Shown here: piece after piece, positions 41,510-50,230 of the stretch
How positions within the stretch are numbered: position 1 is the first letter of the stretch
Layout of the letters: every line of letters begins with the position of its first letter
Assembly: GCA_017847725.1 (NCBI GenBank)
Contig: JAGAXW010000019.1
Coordinates: 90,350 to 154,349, forward strand
DNA length: 64,000 bases
Reading direction: 5' to 3'
From: Prevotella sp.
Lineage (GTDB): Bacteria > Bacteroidota > Bacteroidia > Bacteroidales > Bacteroidaceae
Notes under the pieces: generated by a model
Told to the model about the DNA's origin: nothing
Databases searched by the model: none
Seen by the model: only the letters and a program-made list of their open reading frames with translations
Program-made: the position numbers and the translations under genes

Positions 41510-43150
41510 CTACTCCGCCCTATAGACCTCTTCGCCATCGACGATGGTGGCGACGACGTTGGCCTGGGCCACCTTGTCGATGTCGTCGTGCAGGAAGTCG
41601 CAGTCGAAGACGGCCATGTTGGCTATCTTGCCAAACTCGATGGAGCCCATGCGGTGCTCCTGACGGAACTGGCGGGCGACATTGATGGTCATGGCGCGTA
41701 GCGACTGCTCGCGGGTGACGGCCTCCTCGATGTTGCGCTGCGTATTGTCCGGCAGGCCGAGGAAGCCCGCGGGAGCCGCACGCTTCTCGGCCATGTAGAA
41801 GCTGTACTTGACATTCATCATCGGCGAGACGGGATAGTCGGAGTGGAACACCACATTGGCACCTGCATCGCAGAACGACTTGACGGGATAGCCCTGATGT
41901 GCCAGCTCCTGGCCGACGTAGGCAACTTCCTGATCGTAGACGCCGGGGACTGCCGGCGACCACAGGGGTGCCACGGCGGGTATGGAACGGGTGGCGGCCA
42001 TGCGGCGGATGTCCTCGTCGGTCACGAAGTGCAGGTGGGCCAGGACGTTGCGCTGGTCCATGTCGCCCGTTATCTTCTCGGCGTCCTCGATGCAGCCCAG
42101 CATGAAGTGGGTGGCACCGCCGCCCTCGGAATGGACGTGGACAGACAGGCCTTCCTTGTCGGCCTCGACGAGCAGCTGCACCATCTTGTCGTGGTCGTTG
42201 AAGCGCTCCACGCCGTGATAGCCCGGCTGGTCGAGGTAGTCCTGGTTCTGCCAGCCCGTATGGGCCTCGGTAACACCGTCGAGGAAGGCCTTGATACCGA
42301 CATACTGGAAATACTCGCCGTTGTACCGGACGCGGTCGGCGGCGACACGGGCCACCTCGGCCTTCGGGTCGGCGACATTGTCGGTGGTCAGCGCATAGGC
42401 GTAGGTGCGCAGCCTCAGCCGGCCCTCTTGCTCCAGCTCGTAGTAGGCCTGGGGCGACTGCTTGTAGAATAGCTCGGTGCCGGCATCGCCGACGGCCGTA
42501 TAGCCGTTGCTGAGGGCGAAGTCCTGCCAGACGAGCAGGTAGTTCTTGGCGTCTGCCAGTGTGACGGGTATCTTGGGCAGAATCTCCACAACGGGATTTT
42601 CACAGATATAGCCGTCCGGCTCGCCGTTGCTGTCGACGTGCACCTGGTCGTAGCCGTACTGCCTGGCGTAGGCGGCATCGATGCCGGCCCACTGCAGGGC
42701 CTTGGTGTTGAGCAGCATGGAATGGCCGCCTCCGGTCTGCATGATGAGCGGCTTGTCTGAGCAAATCTCGTCGAGATAGGCCTTGGTGACGTATTCGTCG
42801 TTTTCGACCCATCCTGCCGCCACATAGAACGGACGCTGCGGGTTGTTCGCTATGAAGTCCTTGATGATTTCGCGATATTTGGCATAGTCGGTCAGTCCGA
42901 CCTGCATCAGGTTTGCCTGACCGACGGCGCGGTCGCCGGCAAAATGGCCGTGGCAGTGGGCCTCGATGAAACCGGGATAGACGTAGCAGTCGCCATAGTC
43001 CAGCACCTGCGCATCTGCTGCGGCGAGCCTTCTCGCCTCCTCCGCACTGCCGATATAGGCAAACACGCCGTCCTTCACTAATGCAGCCTTGGCAAAGGGC
43101 CGCTTGTCGTCCACCGTGATGATGTTGCCGAGAATCAATGTTTGTTTCAT
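41510..43150 (-). CDS. YtcJ-like amidohydrolase (paralogue B)
   Basis: A 546-residue metal-dependent hydrolase of the amidohydrolase_3 (YtcJ) family, without a signal peptide and so cytoplasmic. Metal ligands are visible in GFIEAHCHGH, SVHVHSEGG, LAHLHFVTDED and VVFHSDYPVS. YtcJ-like enzymes are mostly uncharacterised hydrolases of amide or cyclic-imide bonds. It is the last gene of the seven-gene operon, and its sequence is very close to the first gene (50231-51868), with long near-identical DNA tracts. The most different stretch is near the C-terminus (AAPAGFLGLPDNTQ against NYPQEVFGGLTAPRN). The substrate is unknown. Confidence 0.88.
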   Translation of the reverse strand: MKQTLILGNIITVDDKRPFAKAALVKDGVFAYIGSAEEARRLAAADAQVLDYGDCYVYPGFIEAHCHGHFAGDRAVGQANLMQVGLTDYAKYREIIKDFIANNPQRPFYVAAGWVENDEYVTKAYLDEICSDKPLIMQTGGGHSMLLNTKALQWAGIDAAYARQYGYDQVHVDSNGEPDGYICENPVVEILPKIPVTLADAKNYLLVWQDFALSNGYTAVGDAGTELFYKQSPQAYYELEQEGRLRLRTYAYALTTDNVADPKAEVARVAADRVRYNGEYFQYVGIKAFLDGVTEAHTGWQNQDYLDQPGYHGVERFNDHDKMVQLLVEADKEGLSVHVHSEGGGATHFMLGCIEDAEKITGDMDQRNVLAHLHFVTDEDIRRMAATRSIPAVAPLWSPAVPGVYDQEVAYVGQELAHQGYPVKSFCDAGANVVFHSDYPVSPMMNVKYSFYMAEKRAAPAGFLGLPDNTQRNIEEAVTREQSLRAMTINVARQFRQEHRMGSIEFGKIANMAVFDCDFLHDDIDKVAQANVVATIVDGEEVYRAE

Positions 43151-43178
43151 ATCTTATGCTTTCTTTTTGTAAATACAG

Positions 43179-44303
43179 TCACTGGGCTACTGGGGCCTTG
43201 TCGCGCATCCATACCGTCACGGCCTGGCCCATGCGCTGCTTGAAGGCGAGGGCGAAGGTGCTGTAGCTGCGGTAACCGCTCTCGTGGGACAACTGCTGGG
43301 CTGTGAAGGGGCGCCGTCCGGCGACGGCCTCGCGGTAGAGGCGCACAAAGTGCTGGATGCGCAGGTCGTTGATGTAAGCATTGTAGGTGATGCCTTCCTG
43401 CACGAAGTAGCTGCTCAGATAGGTGCGGTTGGTGCCGATGGTCTTGGCCAGCTGGAGCAGGGTCAGGTCGTGCTGCAGGTAGAGCTGCGCGTCTACGCAG
43501 TGGCGCTGTAGCAGAACGCCAATCTTGTCGCGAACGGTTTGCGGAAGGCTGTTGTCGCCCATGTCGTCAGGGGCGGCGCTCTCTGCCGGGCACGGCCCCT
43601 GGGCAACGGACCTGTCGACCTGATGACTCAGGTCGCTCAACGTTTCCACCCGCCACAGCAGGTAGCAGACCAGCAGGATGACATTCACCTGCGTGATGTA
43701 CATACAGATCTGCGACCCGGCCTCAATCGTGTAGATGGCAAACATCAGCAGGATGGCGGTCAGGATGATGAAGCTCTGCCACACCTCCTTGTGCTCCAGG
43801 TCGGCATAGTTGTCGCGCAGCCACCGGCCGTACTGGCGGGTGGCGCGTATCATGTAGACCAGAAAGACGACGGCTAACGACACGTAGTAGACATAGAATA
43901 CAGGTACGATCGTATAGTCACGGAGGACAATGCACACCGTGAGTCCTACGGCCAACGGGGACAGCAGCGCGAAGGGGGGCCACAGCGGACGGCAGCGGTC
44001 TTGCAGCATCGTGAGCAACACGACGGCTGAAAGGGGGATGACCGTCAGGAAATCGAACACGGCACCTACATAATTGCTCATCAAGTCGTCCTCGGCCGTG
44101 GTGGCATAGAAGGTTGGGATATACCACACGTGGCTCAGCGTTACGGAGGCCAAGAAGGCTGCTGTCCATCGGCGCAAGCGTATCGGCGACGCCACCTCCG
44201 GGGCGATGGCATTGGCCCGACGGAACAGCAGATAGCAGCAGGCCACCAACGACAGCATGGCCGCAGCGCCATAGAGCATTATATAGGGATAAGTCTCAGT
44301 CAT
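43179..44303 (-). CDS. Membrane-anchored AraC-family transcriptional regulator
   Basis: A 374-residue protein. Residues 1 to about 220 contain six or seven hydrophobic segments (YIMLYGAAAMLSLVACCYLLF at the start; FIILTAILLMFAIYTIEAG later), so it sits in the inner membrane. Residues about 265-370 are an AraC DNA-binding domain with two helix-turn-helix motifs (LTLLQLAKTIGTNRTYLSSYF and TAQQLSHESGYRSYSTFALAF). Such proteins in Bacteroidota often sense a membrane or periplasmic cue and regulate the neighbouring genes. It lies inside the operon between the antiporter and the last amidohydrolase (gaps 16 and 28 bases), so it probably regulates this transcript. Confidence 0.88.
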   Translation of the reverse strand: MTETYPYIMLYGAAAMLSLVACCYLLFRRANAIAPEVASPIRLRRWTAAFLASVTLSHVWYIPTFYATTAEDDLMSNYVGAVFDFLTVIPLSAVVLLTMLQDRCRPLWPPFALLSPLAVGLTVCIVLRDYTIVPVFYVYYVSLAVVFLVYMIRATRQYGRWLRDNYADLEHKEVWQSFIILTAILLMFAIYTIEAGSQICMYITQVNVILLVCYLLWRVETLSDLSHQVDRSVAQGPCPAESAAPDDMGDNSLPQTVRDKIGVLLQRHCVDAQLYLQHDLTLLQLAKTIGTNRTYLSSYFVQEGITYNAYINDLRIQHFVRLYREAVAGRRPFTAQQLSHESGYRSYSTFALAFKQRMGQAVTVWMRDKAPVAQ

Positions 44304-44319
44304 TTAGCAGTGGGGTGTT

Positions 44320-45666
44320 TTATTCTGCTTTTTCATCGTGAGCACTCATGTTCTTGATAAACAGATTGACAAGATGTTTCGTGATGAAGGTATGACGGAC
44401 GGCATGGCGCACCTTGTCGGCAAATGAGCTCTCGCCACCGGATGGATTGGCCGTCTCTGCCTCTGCCACTTGCTGCTCGCGACGGTCAATCTTGGCACGC
44501 AGACCCTCTGAAGCGTGATTATAAAGGAACGTGTAGCAGGGCACGGCAGCCTTCATAATATAGGGTGTGAGGAAGGTGGTCGCCACACTGGATGCCACGA
44601 TGATAGGATAGATGATTGGATTGAGAACACCCAGGCTGGTACCCAGCGAAGCGATGATGAACGAGAACTCGCCAATCTGGACAAAGGAGAAACTGGTAAG
44701 CATGGAGTCGCGCAACGTCTGACCACCCCACCAGCAACCCAAGGTGCCAAAGAGAATCATGCCGACGATAATAACCAGGCTGACCCAGAGGATGCTGTAC
44801 CAATATTCGGCCAATGAAGACGGATTGATCAGCATACCCACGGAGATGAAGAAGATGGCGGCAAAGACATTCTTCAGCGGTGTCATCAGCTTCTCGATAC
44901 GGTGCGACTCGACTGTCTCGGCAAGGATAGAACCCATCACGAAGGCACCGAGCGCACTGCTGAAGCCTGCTTCCTCTGCCGTCAGCACCATGCCGAGGCA
45001 CAGACCCAAGGAGAGGATGATGAGCGTCTCGTCATTCAAGTGGTTTTTAAGTTTGCGTATCAGTGTCGGGATAATCAGTATTCCGCAGACGAACCATGCC
45101 GCGAGGGTAATGGCCAAATCGACAACCTTGCTGGCCAACTCGGCTCCCTCGAACTGATGGCGGATGGCTATGCTGGAGAGCAGTACCATCAGTACCACAG
45201 CTACGACATCCTCTACGATAAGGATGCTGGTTGCTCCCTTGACGAAACGCTCCTTACGCAAGCCGGCCTCGTCGATGGCCTTCATCACAATCGTGGTGCT
45301 CGACATGCAAAGCATGCCCGCCAGGAACAGCGAGTTGACCATGTCAAAATTGGCATCCATGCCCACGAGATAGCCAAAGAACATCATGCCCACAATGATG
45401 GTCAATGCACCTATTGCAGCCACCTTGCCGCTACTGATGAGGTTCTTCAGGCGGAACTCCAGACCGATGCAGAACAAGACGAACAGCACACCGATGTCGC
45501 CCCAGGCCTTTACGTTGTCCGCATTCACAAGGGTCTCGCCAAACAGATGCGGGCCTACCAAGACACCTGCAACGATATAGCCCAGCACTACCGGCTGCTT
45601 TAACAACTTAAAAAGGATACTGACTACAGCCGCTGTAATCATCAAAATATATAAATCTTGTACCAT
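44320..45666 (-). CDS. Kef-type cation:proton antiporter
   Basis: A 448-residue inner-membrane protein with about 12 hydrophobic segments and the CPA2 hallmarks LKQPVVLGYIVAGVLVGPHLFG, GLEFRLKNL and GFSSALGAFVMGSILAETVE. The C-terminal 60 residues are a short charged tail; the TrkA-N nucleotide-binding domain of KefB/KefC is absent. It exchanges a monovalent cation (K+ or Na+) for protons, or in this setting possibly an organic substrate, which I cannot tell from sequence. It lies in the hydrolase operon between the lipoprotein amidohydrolase (20-base gap) and the AraC regulator (16-base gap). Confidence 0.88.
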   Translation of the reverse strand: MVQDLYILMITAAVVSILFKLLKQPVVLGYIVAGVLVGPHLFGETLVNADNVKAWGDIGVLFVLFCIGLEFRLKNLISSGKVAAIGALTIIVGMMFFGYLVGMDANFDMVNSLFLAGMLCMSSTTIVMKAIDEAGLRKERFVKGATSILIVEDVVAVVLMVLLSSIAIRHQFEGAELASKVVDLAITLAAWFVCGILIIPTLIRKLKNHLNDETLIILSLGLCLGMVLTAEEAGFSSALGAFVMGSILAETVESHRIEKLMTPLKNVFAAIFFISVGMLINPSSLAEYWYSILWVSLVIIVGMILFGTLGCWWGGQTLRDSMLTSFSFVQIGEFSFIIASLGTSLGVLNPIIYPIIVASSVATTFLTPYIMKAAVPCYTFLYNHASEGLRAKIDRREQQVAEAETANPSGGESSFADKVRHAVRHTFITKHLVNLFIKNMSAHDEKAE

Positions 45667-45686
45667 ACTAATTTGTATTTTAAACT

Positions 45687-47447
45687 TTAATTTTTCGACG
45701 AAGCACTATAGACTTTCTTACCCTCGAAGTAGGTGGCAGCGGGCTTGGCCTCGTGAATCTCGGTCACCGGACAAGTCAGCACGTCCTTGGTGACGAGCAG
45801 GAAGTCGGCATACTTGCCTACGCTGACGCTGCCGCGCTCGTTCTCAAGGAACATCTGTCGGGCCACATTGATGGTCAGGGCGGTGAGCGCCTGCTCGCGG
45901 GTCAGCAGCTCTTCCGTCCAGAAAGGTGTCCCGTTTTCGGCGTGATAGAGGCCCGTCACTACAATCTCCATGATGCTGAACGGGTCGTCGGGACTGCCGC
46001 TCAGGGCGGGGAAGTCGGAGTGGGAGGAGAAGTTGATGCCGTGGTCGAAGAACGACTTCATCGGATAGCCCTTGTCCTTCATGCCTTCGGGCAGTATGCG
46101 CTCGAGCTCGACTCGTATCTCCTGGTCGGCATGATGCCACAGCATGCCCGAGGTGACATAGATATTGTTGTCGGCCATGCGCTTATAGTCGGGCTCGCTG
46201 ACGCCATACACGTGTACCAGCGTGTTGCGCATCTCCTTCTTGCCACCCTTGATATAGGCGTTGACAATGCGTGTGACACCCTTGTTGCCCATCACGTGTA
46301 CGTGCATGGTGATGCCCTTGCCATTGGCCTTGCGCGTGATGTCGGTCAGTTCCTCTTCCGACCAGTTGGGGATGCCCTGGTGTCCGTCCACATAGAGCGG
46401 CTCTATAAAGCCTGTACCGCTTTCTACGGTGCCGTCCATGAAGAGCTTGAGCCAGAAGGGCTTGAAATGGGTGGTTTCGTATTTCTTGGCATCAGCGGCC
46501 TTGGTCAAGACATTGTCTACATCCATCCAGCTGTCCAGCTCCCACGCCGTACCCAATACGAAGTGCATGTCGCCGGCCTGGTCCATCTGCTGGGCGGCCT
46601 TATAGAAACTGTCGTTGAAGAAGTAGGAGGAATAGCCGTCGAGATACATGGTGTAGCCCTCGGACAGCAACTGCTGCTGGATGCTTGTCATGTTTCTTTT
46701 TGCAATGTCAACGGAGAAGAGATTCTCATTGTCCATGAAGGAACGCACATAAGTGCCGGCCTGCTCAGACAGATAACCGGTGGGAATGCCCTGGGCATCC
46801 ACCAGAATCTCGCCGCCACGCAGCTCGGTCTTGCCTGCGGTGCCGTCTTCCTTGATGAGTCCGGCCTTCTTCAGCAGGATGGTGTTGGCCAGTCCCTTAT
46901 GGCCTTCCTCGTCGGCAAAATAGATGGGGATATCACTGCAGATAGCGTCCAACTGCTGACGATAATTAATGTTTCGCGGGAAGGTTATCATGTTCCATCC
47001 CTGTCCAAAGACCGACGTGGCCTTGGTGTCCCTGGCCTTCTTGACCGCTGCGGGAACGATTTCCTTGAAGAACTTGTCCACATCGTCCGAGCGCTCCATA
47101 ATCGTTCCGACGGACTGGATGGCATAACCCATCGAATAGTGGGCGTGACCATTGCCACAACCTGGCATCACAAGTCCCTTGTCGGTATAGTCCACTACCT
47201 CGGTCTTGCCCTCCTCCACGTAGGCTTCGGCTCCTGCCTTGTCGCCTACGTAGATATACTTGCCGTCCTTCACGGCAAAGGCTTCTACGGTCTTGTTGCC
47301 TTCAGCAGTGAAAATCTTACCATAGACTACCAAGTCGGCGCTGTCCTTACTGTTGCAACCGGTAAGCATGGCCACACCGGCAATCGCACAGACTACAGCC
47401 ATGAACGAGAGCATCTTCTTAACTCTCAAAAAAATTGCTCGTTTCAT
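45687..47447 (-). CDS. Lipoprotein amidohydrolase (YtcJ-like)
   Basis: A 586-residue amidohydrolase_3-family enzyme carried as a lipoprotein: signal peptide MKRAIFLRVKKMLSFMAVVC... with lipobox LTGC at residues 28-31. Metal-binding motifs are GNGHAHYSMG, TMHVHVMGNKG and FSSHSDFPALSG. It is only distantly related to the two cytoplasmic amidohydrolases in the same operon. Its location would let it act in the periplasm or at the surface before uptake. It starts 31 bases after the carboxylesterase stop. The substrate is unknown. Confidence 0.85.
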   Translation of the reverse strand: MKRAIFLRVKKMLSFMAVVCAIAGVAMLTGCNSKDSADLVVYGKIFTAEGNKTVEAFAVKDGKYIYVGDKAGAEAYVEEGKTEVVDYTDKGLVMPGCGNGHAHYSMGYAIQSVGTIMERSDDVDKFFKEIVPAAVKKARDTKATSVFGQGWNMITFPRNINYRQQLDAICSDIPIYFADEEGHKGLANTILLKKAGLIKEDGTAGKTELRGGEILVDAQGIPTGYLSEQAGTYVRSFMDNENLFSVDIAKRNMTSIQQQLLSEGYTMYLDGYSSYFFNDSFYKAAQQMDQAGDMHFVLGTAWELDSWMDVDNVLTKAADAKKYETTHFKPFWLKLFMDGTVESGTGFIEPLYVDGHQGIPNWSEEELTDITRKANGKGITMHVHVMGNKGVTRIVNAYIKGGKKEMRNTLVHVYGVSEPDYKRMADNNIYVTSGMLWHHADQEIRVELERILPEGMKDKGYPMKSFFDHGINFSSHSDFPALSGSPDDPFSIMEIVVTGLYHAENGTPFWTEELLTREQALTALTINVARQMFLENERGSVSVGKYADFLLVTKDVLTCPVTEIHEAKPAATYFEGKKVYSASSKN

Positions 47448-47478
47448 ACTTTATTAATTTTATGTTTCGGGATTTGAT

Positions 47479-49161
47479 TCAGAAGCTGTAATAGTTGGTC
47501 AGGAAATAGGTTCTGTCCCAGTCGACAATCTTTCGCTGCGACTCCTTCTCAGGATGGATGTTGAACTCGTCGAAGACCATCACCTGCTTGTCCTTCAGGT
47601 CGTAGAGGGGCCACTCCTTGGCCTTGCCGTCGGGGGAGAGGTCGGCAGTGAGCGACGGATTGCCGGTCTTGGCGAACTGTACCCACATCCGGCGCATGGT
47701 CTTCGAGAAGGTCTCGTCGAAGGCGCGGCCCGTATCGCCATCCATATCCGCATGGTTGAACAGGGGGGCCAGCGACACGCCGTGGGCACTCTTCATCAGC
47801 GGCAGGGCCGACTCTACGGTGAAGTAGTAGGTGTACGAACGGCCACCAGCCTTGGTCTGCTCCTCGGACAGGCGGATGCACGGGGCGTTGAACATGAGCT
47901 GGCTGAACAGCTTGCAGTATGGTTCGTAGCTGTCGCCCTTCACGTCCTTGCAGAAGCTATCGACCAGGGCTTTCTCCTCGTCGGACAGGCCGGCAAGCTT
48001 CCACTCCTTGCGGGCTGCGGCCCACTCGGTGAAAGGCTCCGGGCCGCCCATCCCGACCAGGAAGAAGTTCATTTCGTCCTTGTTGACACCGTGCAGGTAC
48101 GTGATGTCCTTCACGGCACCACTGGCCACGGCCTCCCACGGATTCAGGGGCAGCAGCTTGCCGTCTCGCTCAGGAGCCAGGCGCATGGGGAGCAGCTCGG
48201 AGGCTACGGCCACGAGCTTCTGGGCGTCGACCTTCTGCAGGTCGGCAACGGTCTTGCAGCCCAAGCCCTTCATCAGCTCGTTGGTACAGGCAATGGCGCC
48301 CTCGGTAGATACCGACAGGCCGGGGTTGCCGCTGATGGCGATGACCTTCTGGAAATACGGATGGGCTTCCTTGACGAGCGAGAGACTGGTGACGCTGCCG
48401 CCGCCGGCCGACTCACCCATGAGGGTCACGTTGGCGGGGTCGCCGCCGAAGCCGGCGATGTTCTCATGCACCCACTTCAGGGCCATCAGCTGGTCCATGA
48501 GTCCCAGGTTCTGGGCGTCGGGATAGTCCTTGCCGTCGGGCAGGTGCGACAGGTGGAGGAAACCGAGGACGCCGAGTCGGTAGGCAACGCTGACGACGAC
48601 GACATCGGGGTTCTCCTCGACGAACTGCTGGAAGTCGTAGAGCGGGTCTACCGTACCGCCAAAGGCGTAGGCGCCGCCATGTATCCATACGAAGACGGGC
48701 TTCTTCGCGTCAGTCGTATCGGCCGGCTGCCACACGTTCAGGTACAGGCACTGCTCGTCCTGGGGATAGTAGGACGACAGTTCTTCCTCCGGCTGGGGAG
48801 CCACCTTGCCATTGTAGTAGGCCTCATAGACACTGTCGCAGGGCACGACGTCGACGGGTGCCTTCCAGCGCAGGTCGCCTACGGGCTGCTGGCCCACATA
48901 GGGGATGCCCCTGAAGACGATGGTGCTGTCGGACTTCTTGCCGACGAAGGTTCCGTTCGTACACTTGACGGCCAGCGAACGGTCGTAGTTGCCGTCGGTA
49001 ATCGTCTTGTTCTCTCCGTACCAGGATCTGATAATCTCCTTATACTGGGCCTCCTCGTCGGTAGCCTCGCTTGCTGACTTGCCGCCCTTGCAGGCTGTCA
49101 TCACAACACATGTGCCGCAAACCAGGATGGCGGCAAGCATCCATATTCTACTTTTTCTCAT
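47479..49161 (-). CDS. Lipoprotein carboxylesterase (type B)
   Basis: A 560-residue alpha/beta hydrolase of the carboxylesterase type-B family, exported as a lipoprotein (MRKSRIWMLAAILVCGTCVVMTAC). The nucleophile elbow GESAGGGS, the oxyanion region FVWIHGGAYAFGG and the catalytic-His region KSAHGVSLAPLFNH are all present. It probably hydrolyses esters of a carbohydrate, sterol or aromatic compound outside the cytoplasm. I start at 49161, where the signal begins; this overlaps the upstream DUF3089 gene by 14 bases, which indicates coupling. An in-frame upstream start at 49188 is less likely. Confidence 0.88.
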   Translation of the reverse strand: MRKSRIWMLAAILVCGTCVVMTACKGGKSASEATDEEAQYKEIIRSWYGENKTITDGNYDRSLAVKCTNGTFVGKKSDSTIVFRGIPYVGQQPVGDLRWKAPVDVVPCDSVYEAYYNGKVAPQPEEELSSYYPQDEQCLYLNVWQPADTTDAKKPVFVWIHGGAYAFGGTVDPLYDFQQFVEENPDVVVVSVAYRLGVLGFLHLSHLPDGKDYPDAQNLGLMDQLMALKWVHENIAGFGGDPANVTLMGESAGGGSVTSLSLVKEAHPYFQKVIAISGNPGLSVSTEGAIACTNELMKGLGCKTVADLQKVDAQKLVAVASELLPMRLAPERDGKLLPLNPWEAVASGAVKDITYLHGVNKDEMNFFLVGMGGPEPFTEWAAARKEWKLAGLSDEEKALVDSFCKDVKGDSYEPYCKLFSQLMFNAPCIRLSEEQTKAGGRSYTYYFTVESALPLMKSAHGVSLAPLFNHADMDGDTGRAFDETFSKTMRRMWVQFAKTGNPSLTADLSPDGKAKEWPLYDLKDKQVMVFDEFNIHPEKESQRKIVDWDRTYFLTNYYSF

Positions 49162-50185
49162 GATATGCTGCAATTCTTGCGGCCACATTGGCCTTGATGT
49201 TATTGTAATAAAGGGAATAGTCGGATTCGTGATAGCTGGCTGGGCCGAAGACGGTGGTGTAGGACACGGGGGCTACGGCCTTGGTCGTGGTGACGACGAC
49301 GCCACGCTTCAGGTTCAGCTGTGCGTCGGCAGCGTGGGGGACGACCTCCAGCTGCTCCGTCTTCTCGTTGTAGATATAGCCGCCCAGATTCTCCTCCGCA
49401 GAGGCATAGGTGGCGTCACGCTTCCAGTTCAGGGGGTTGATGCTGATGGCTCCGGGCAGCACGACGAGGTTGTCCTTGCCCTCGTTGGCGGCTCCCTCGG
49501 TGTTCCACGACACGATGACGCCGGTATCGTCGGCACGCTCGGCGAATTTCAGGTGCGGATTGGCCTTGAGATAGTCCTCGGTGATGGAAAAGCCTATCAC
49601 ATAGGCGGCTATCATGCGCTTCAGGTAGTCGGGATGGGCCTTCATGTACTCTGCAAGCACCAAGCTCTGCATCGCCGAGCCCTGCGAGTGACCGGCGAGG
49701 ATGAAGGGCCTGCCGCCGTTGAGGTGTTCGAAATAGTAGTCGAGGGCCGCAAAGACATCGCGCTTCGGGATGCTGTCGAAAGCGGCGGTGAGCTCCTTGA
49801 GCGACATCCTGCTCGCTACGGCCATGTTGACCTGCCTGTAGTATGGCGCGAAGACATTGGCGGACTCCTCGTATGCCGTGGCCTGCATCTGGTAGGTCTC
49901 CTGGGCCGGTTCTCTCATGGTCTTCTCGTTGATGTCGGCATAGGTCGGCGCACCCTCTGTGTCGTCGACATATTCGGTAGGATAGACATAGAAGACATCG
50001 ACGTCCTTCGTTATCTCTGGCTGCCTCATCCAGTTGTTCTTGTCGCTGTAATCGGGTGTCTCCACCTTCTCGCTCTCAACATCAGCGACAGCCTGCTGCT
50101 TCTTTCCACTGCATGAAAAGAGCACCGTTGCCGCTCCGCAAACCAGGAGGGCGGCAAGCATCCACTTATTCTGCTGTTTCATCAT
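49148..50185 (-). CDS. DUF3089 alpha/beta-hydrolase-like lipoprotein
   Basis: A 345-residue lipoprotein with signal peptide MMKQQNKWMLAALLVCGAATVLFSC (lipobox LFSC). DUF3089 is shown by VDVFYVYPTEYVDD near the start and the serine-hydrolase elbow ILAGHSQGSAMQ; the family is thought to consist of uncharacterised esterase/lipase-like enzymes. The start could be the ATG at 50185 or 50182; the longer reading from 50212 lacks a normal signal. It lies 45 bases after the first amidohydrolase and overlaps the carboxylesterase, so three lipoprotein hydrolases are made from one message. Confidence 0.85.
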   Translation of the reverse strand: MMKQQNKWMLAALLVCGAATVLFSCSGKKQQAVADVESEKVETPDYSDKNNWMRQPEITKDVDVFYVYPTEYVDDTEGAPTYADINEKTMREPAQETYQMQATAYEESANVFAPYYRQVNMAVASRMSLKELTAAFDSIPKRDVFAALDYYFEHLNGGRPFILAGHSQGSAMQSLVLAEYMKAHPDYLKRMIAAYVIGFSITEDYLKANPHLKFAERADDTGVIVSWNTEGAANEGKDNLVVLPGAISINPLNWKRDATYASAEENLGGYIYNEKTEQLEVVPHAADAQLNLKRGVVVTTTKAVAPVSYTTVFGPASYHESDYSLYYNNIKANVAARIAAYHEKK

Positions 50186-50230
50186 ATATGTTTTTTTTAC
50201 AATTTGTACCAAGTTCTTTTCATTACAAAA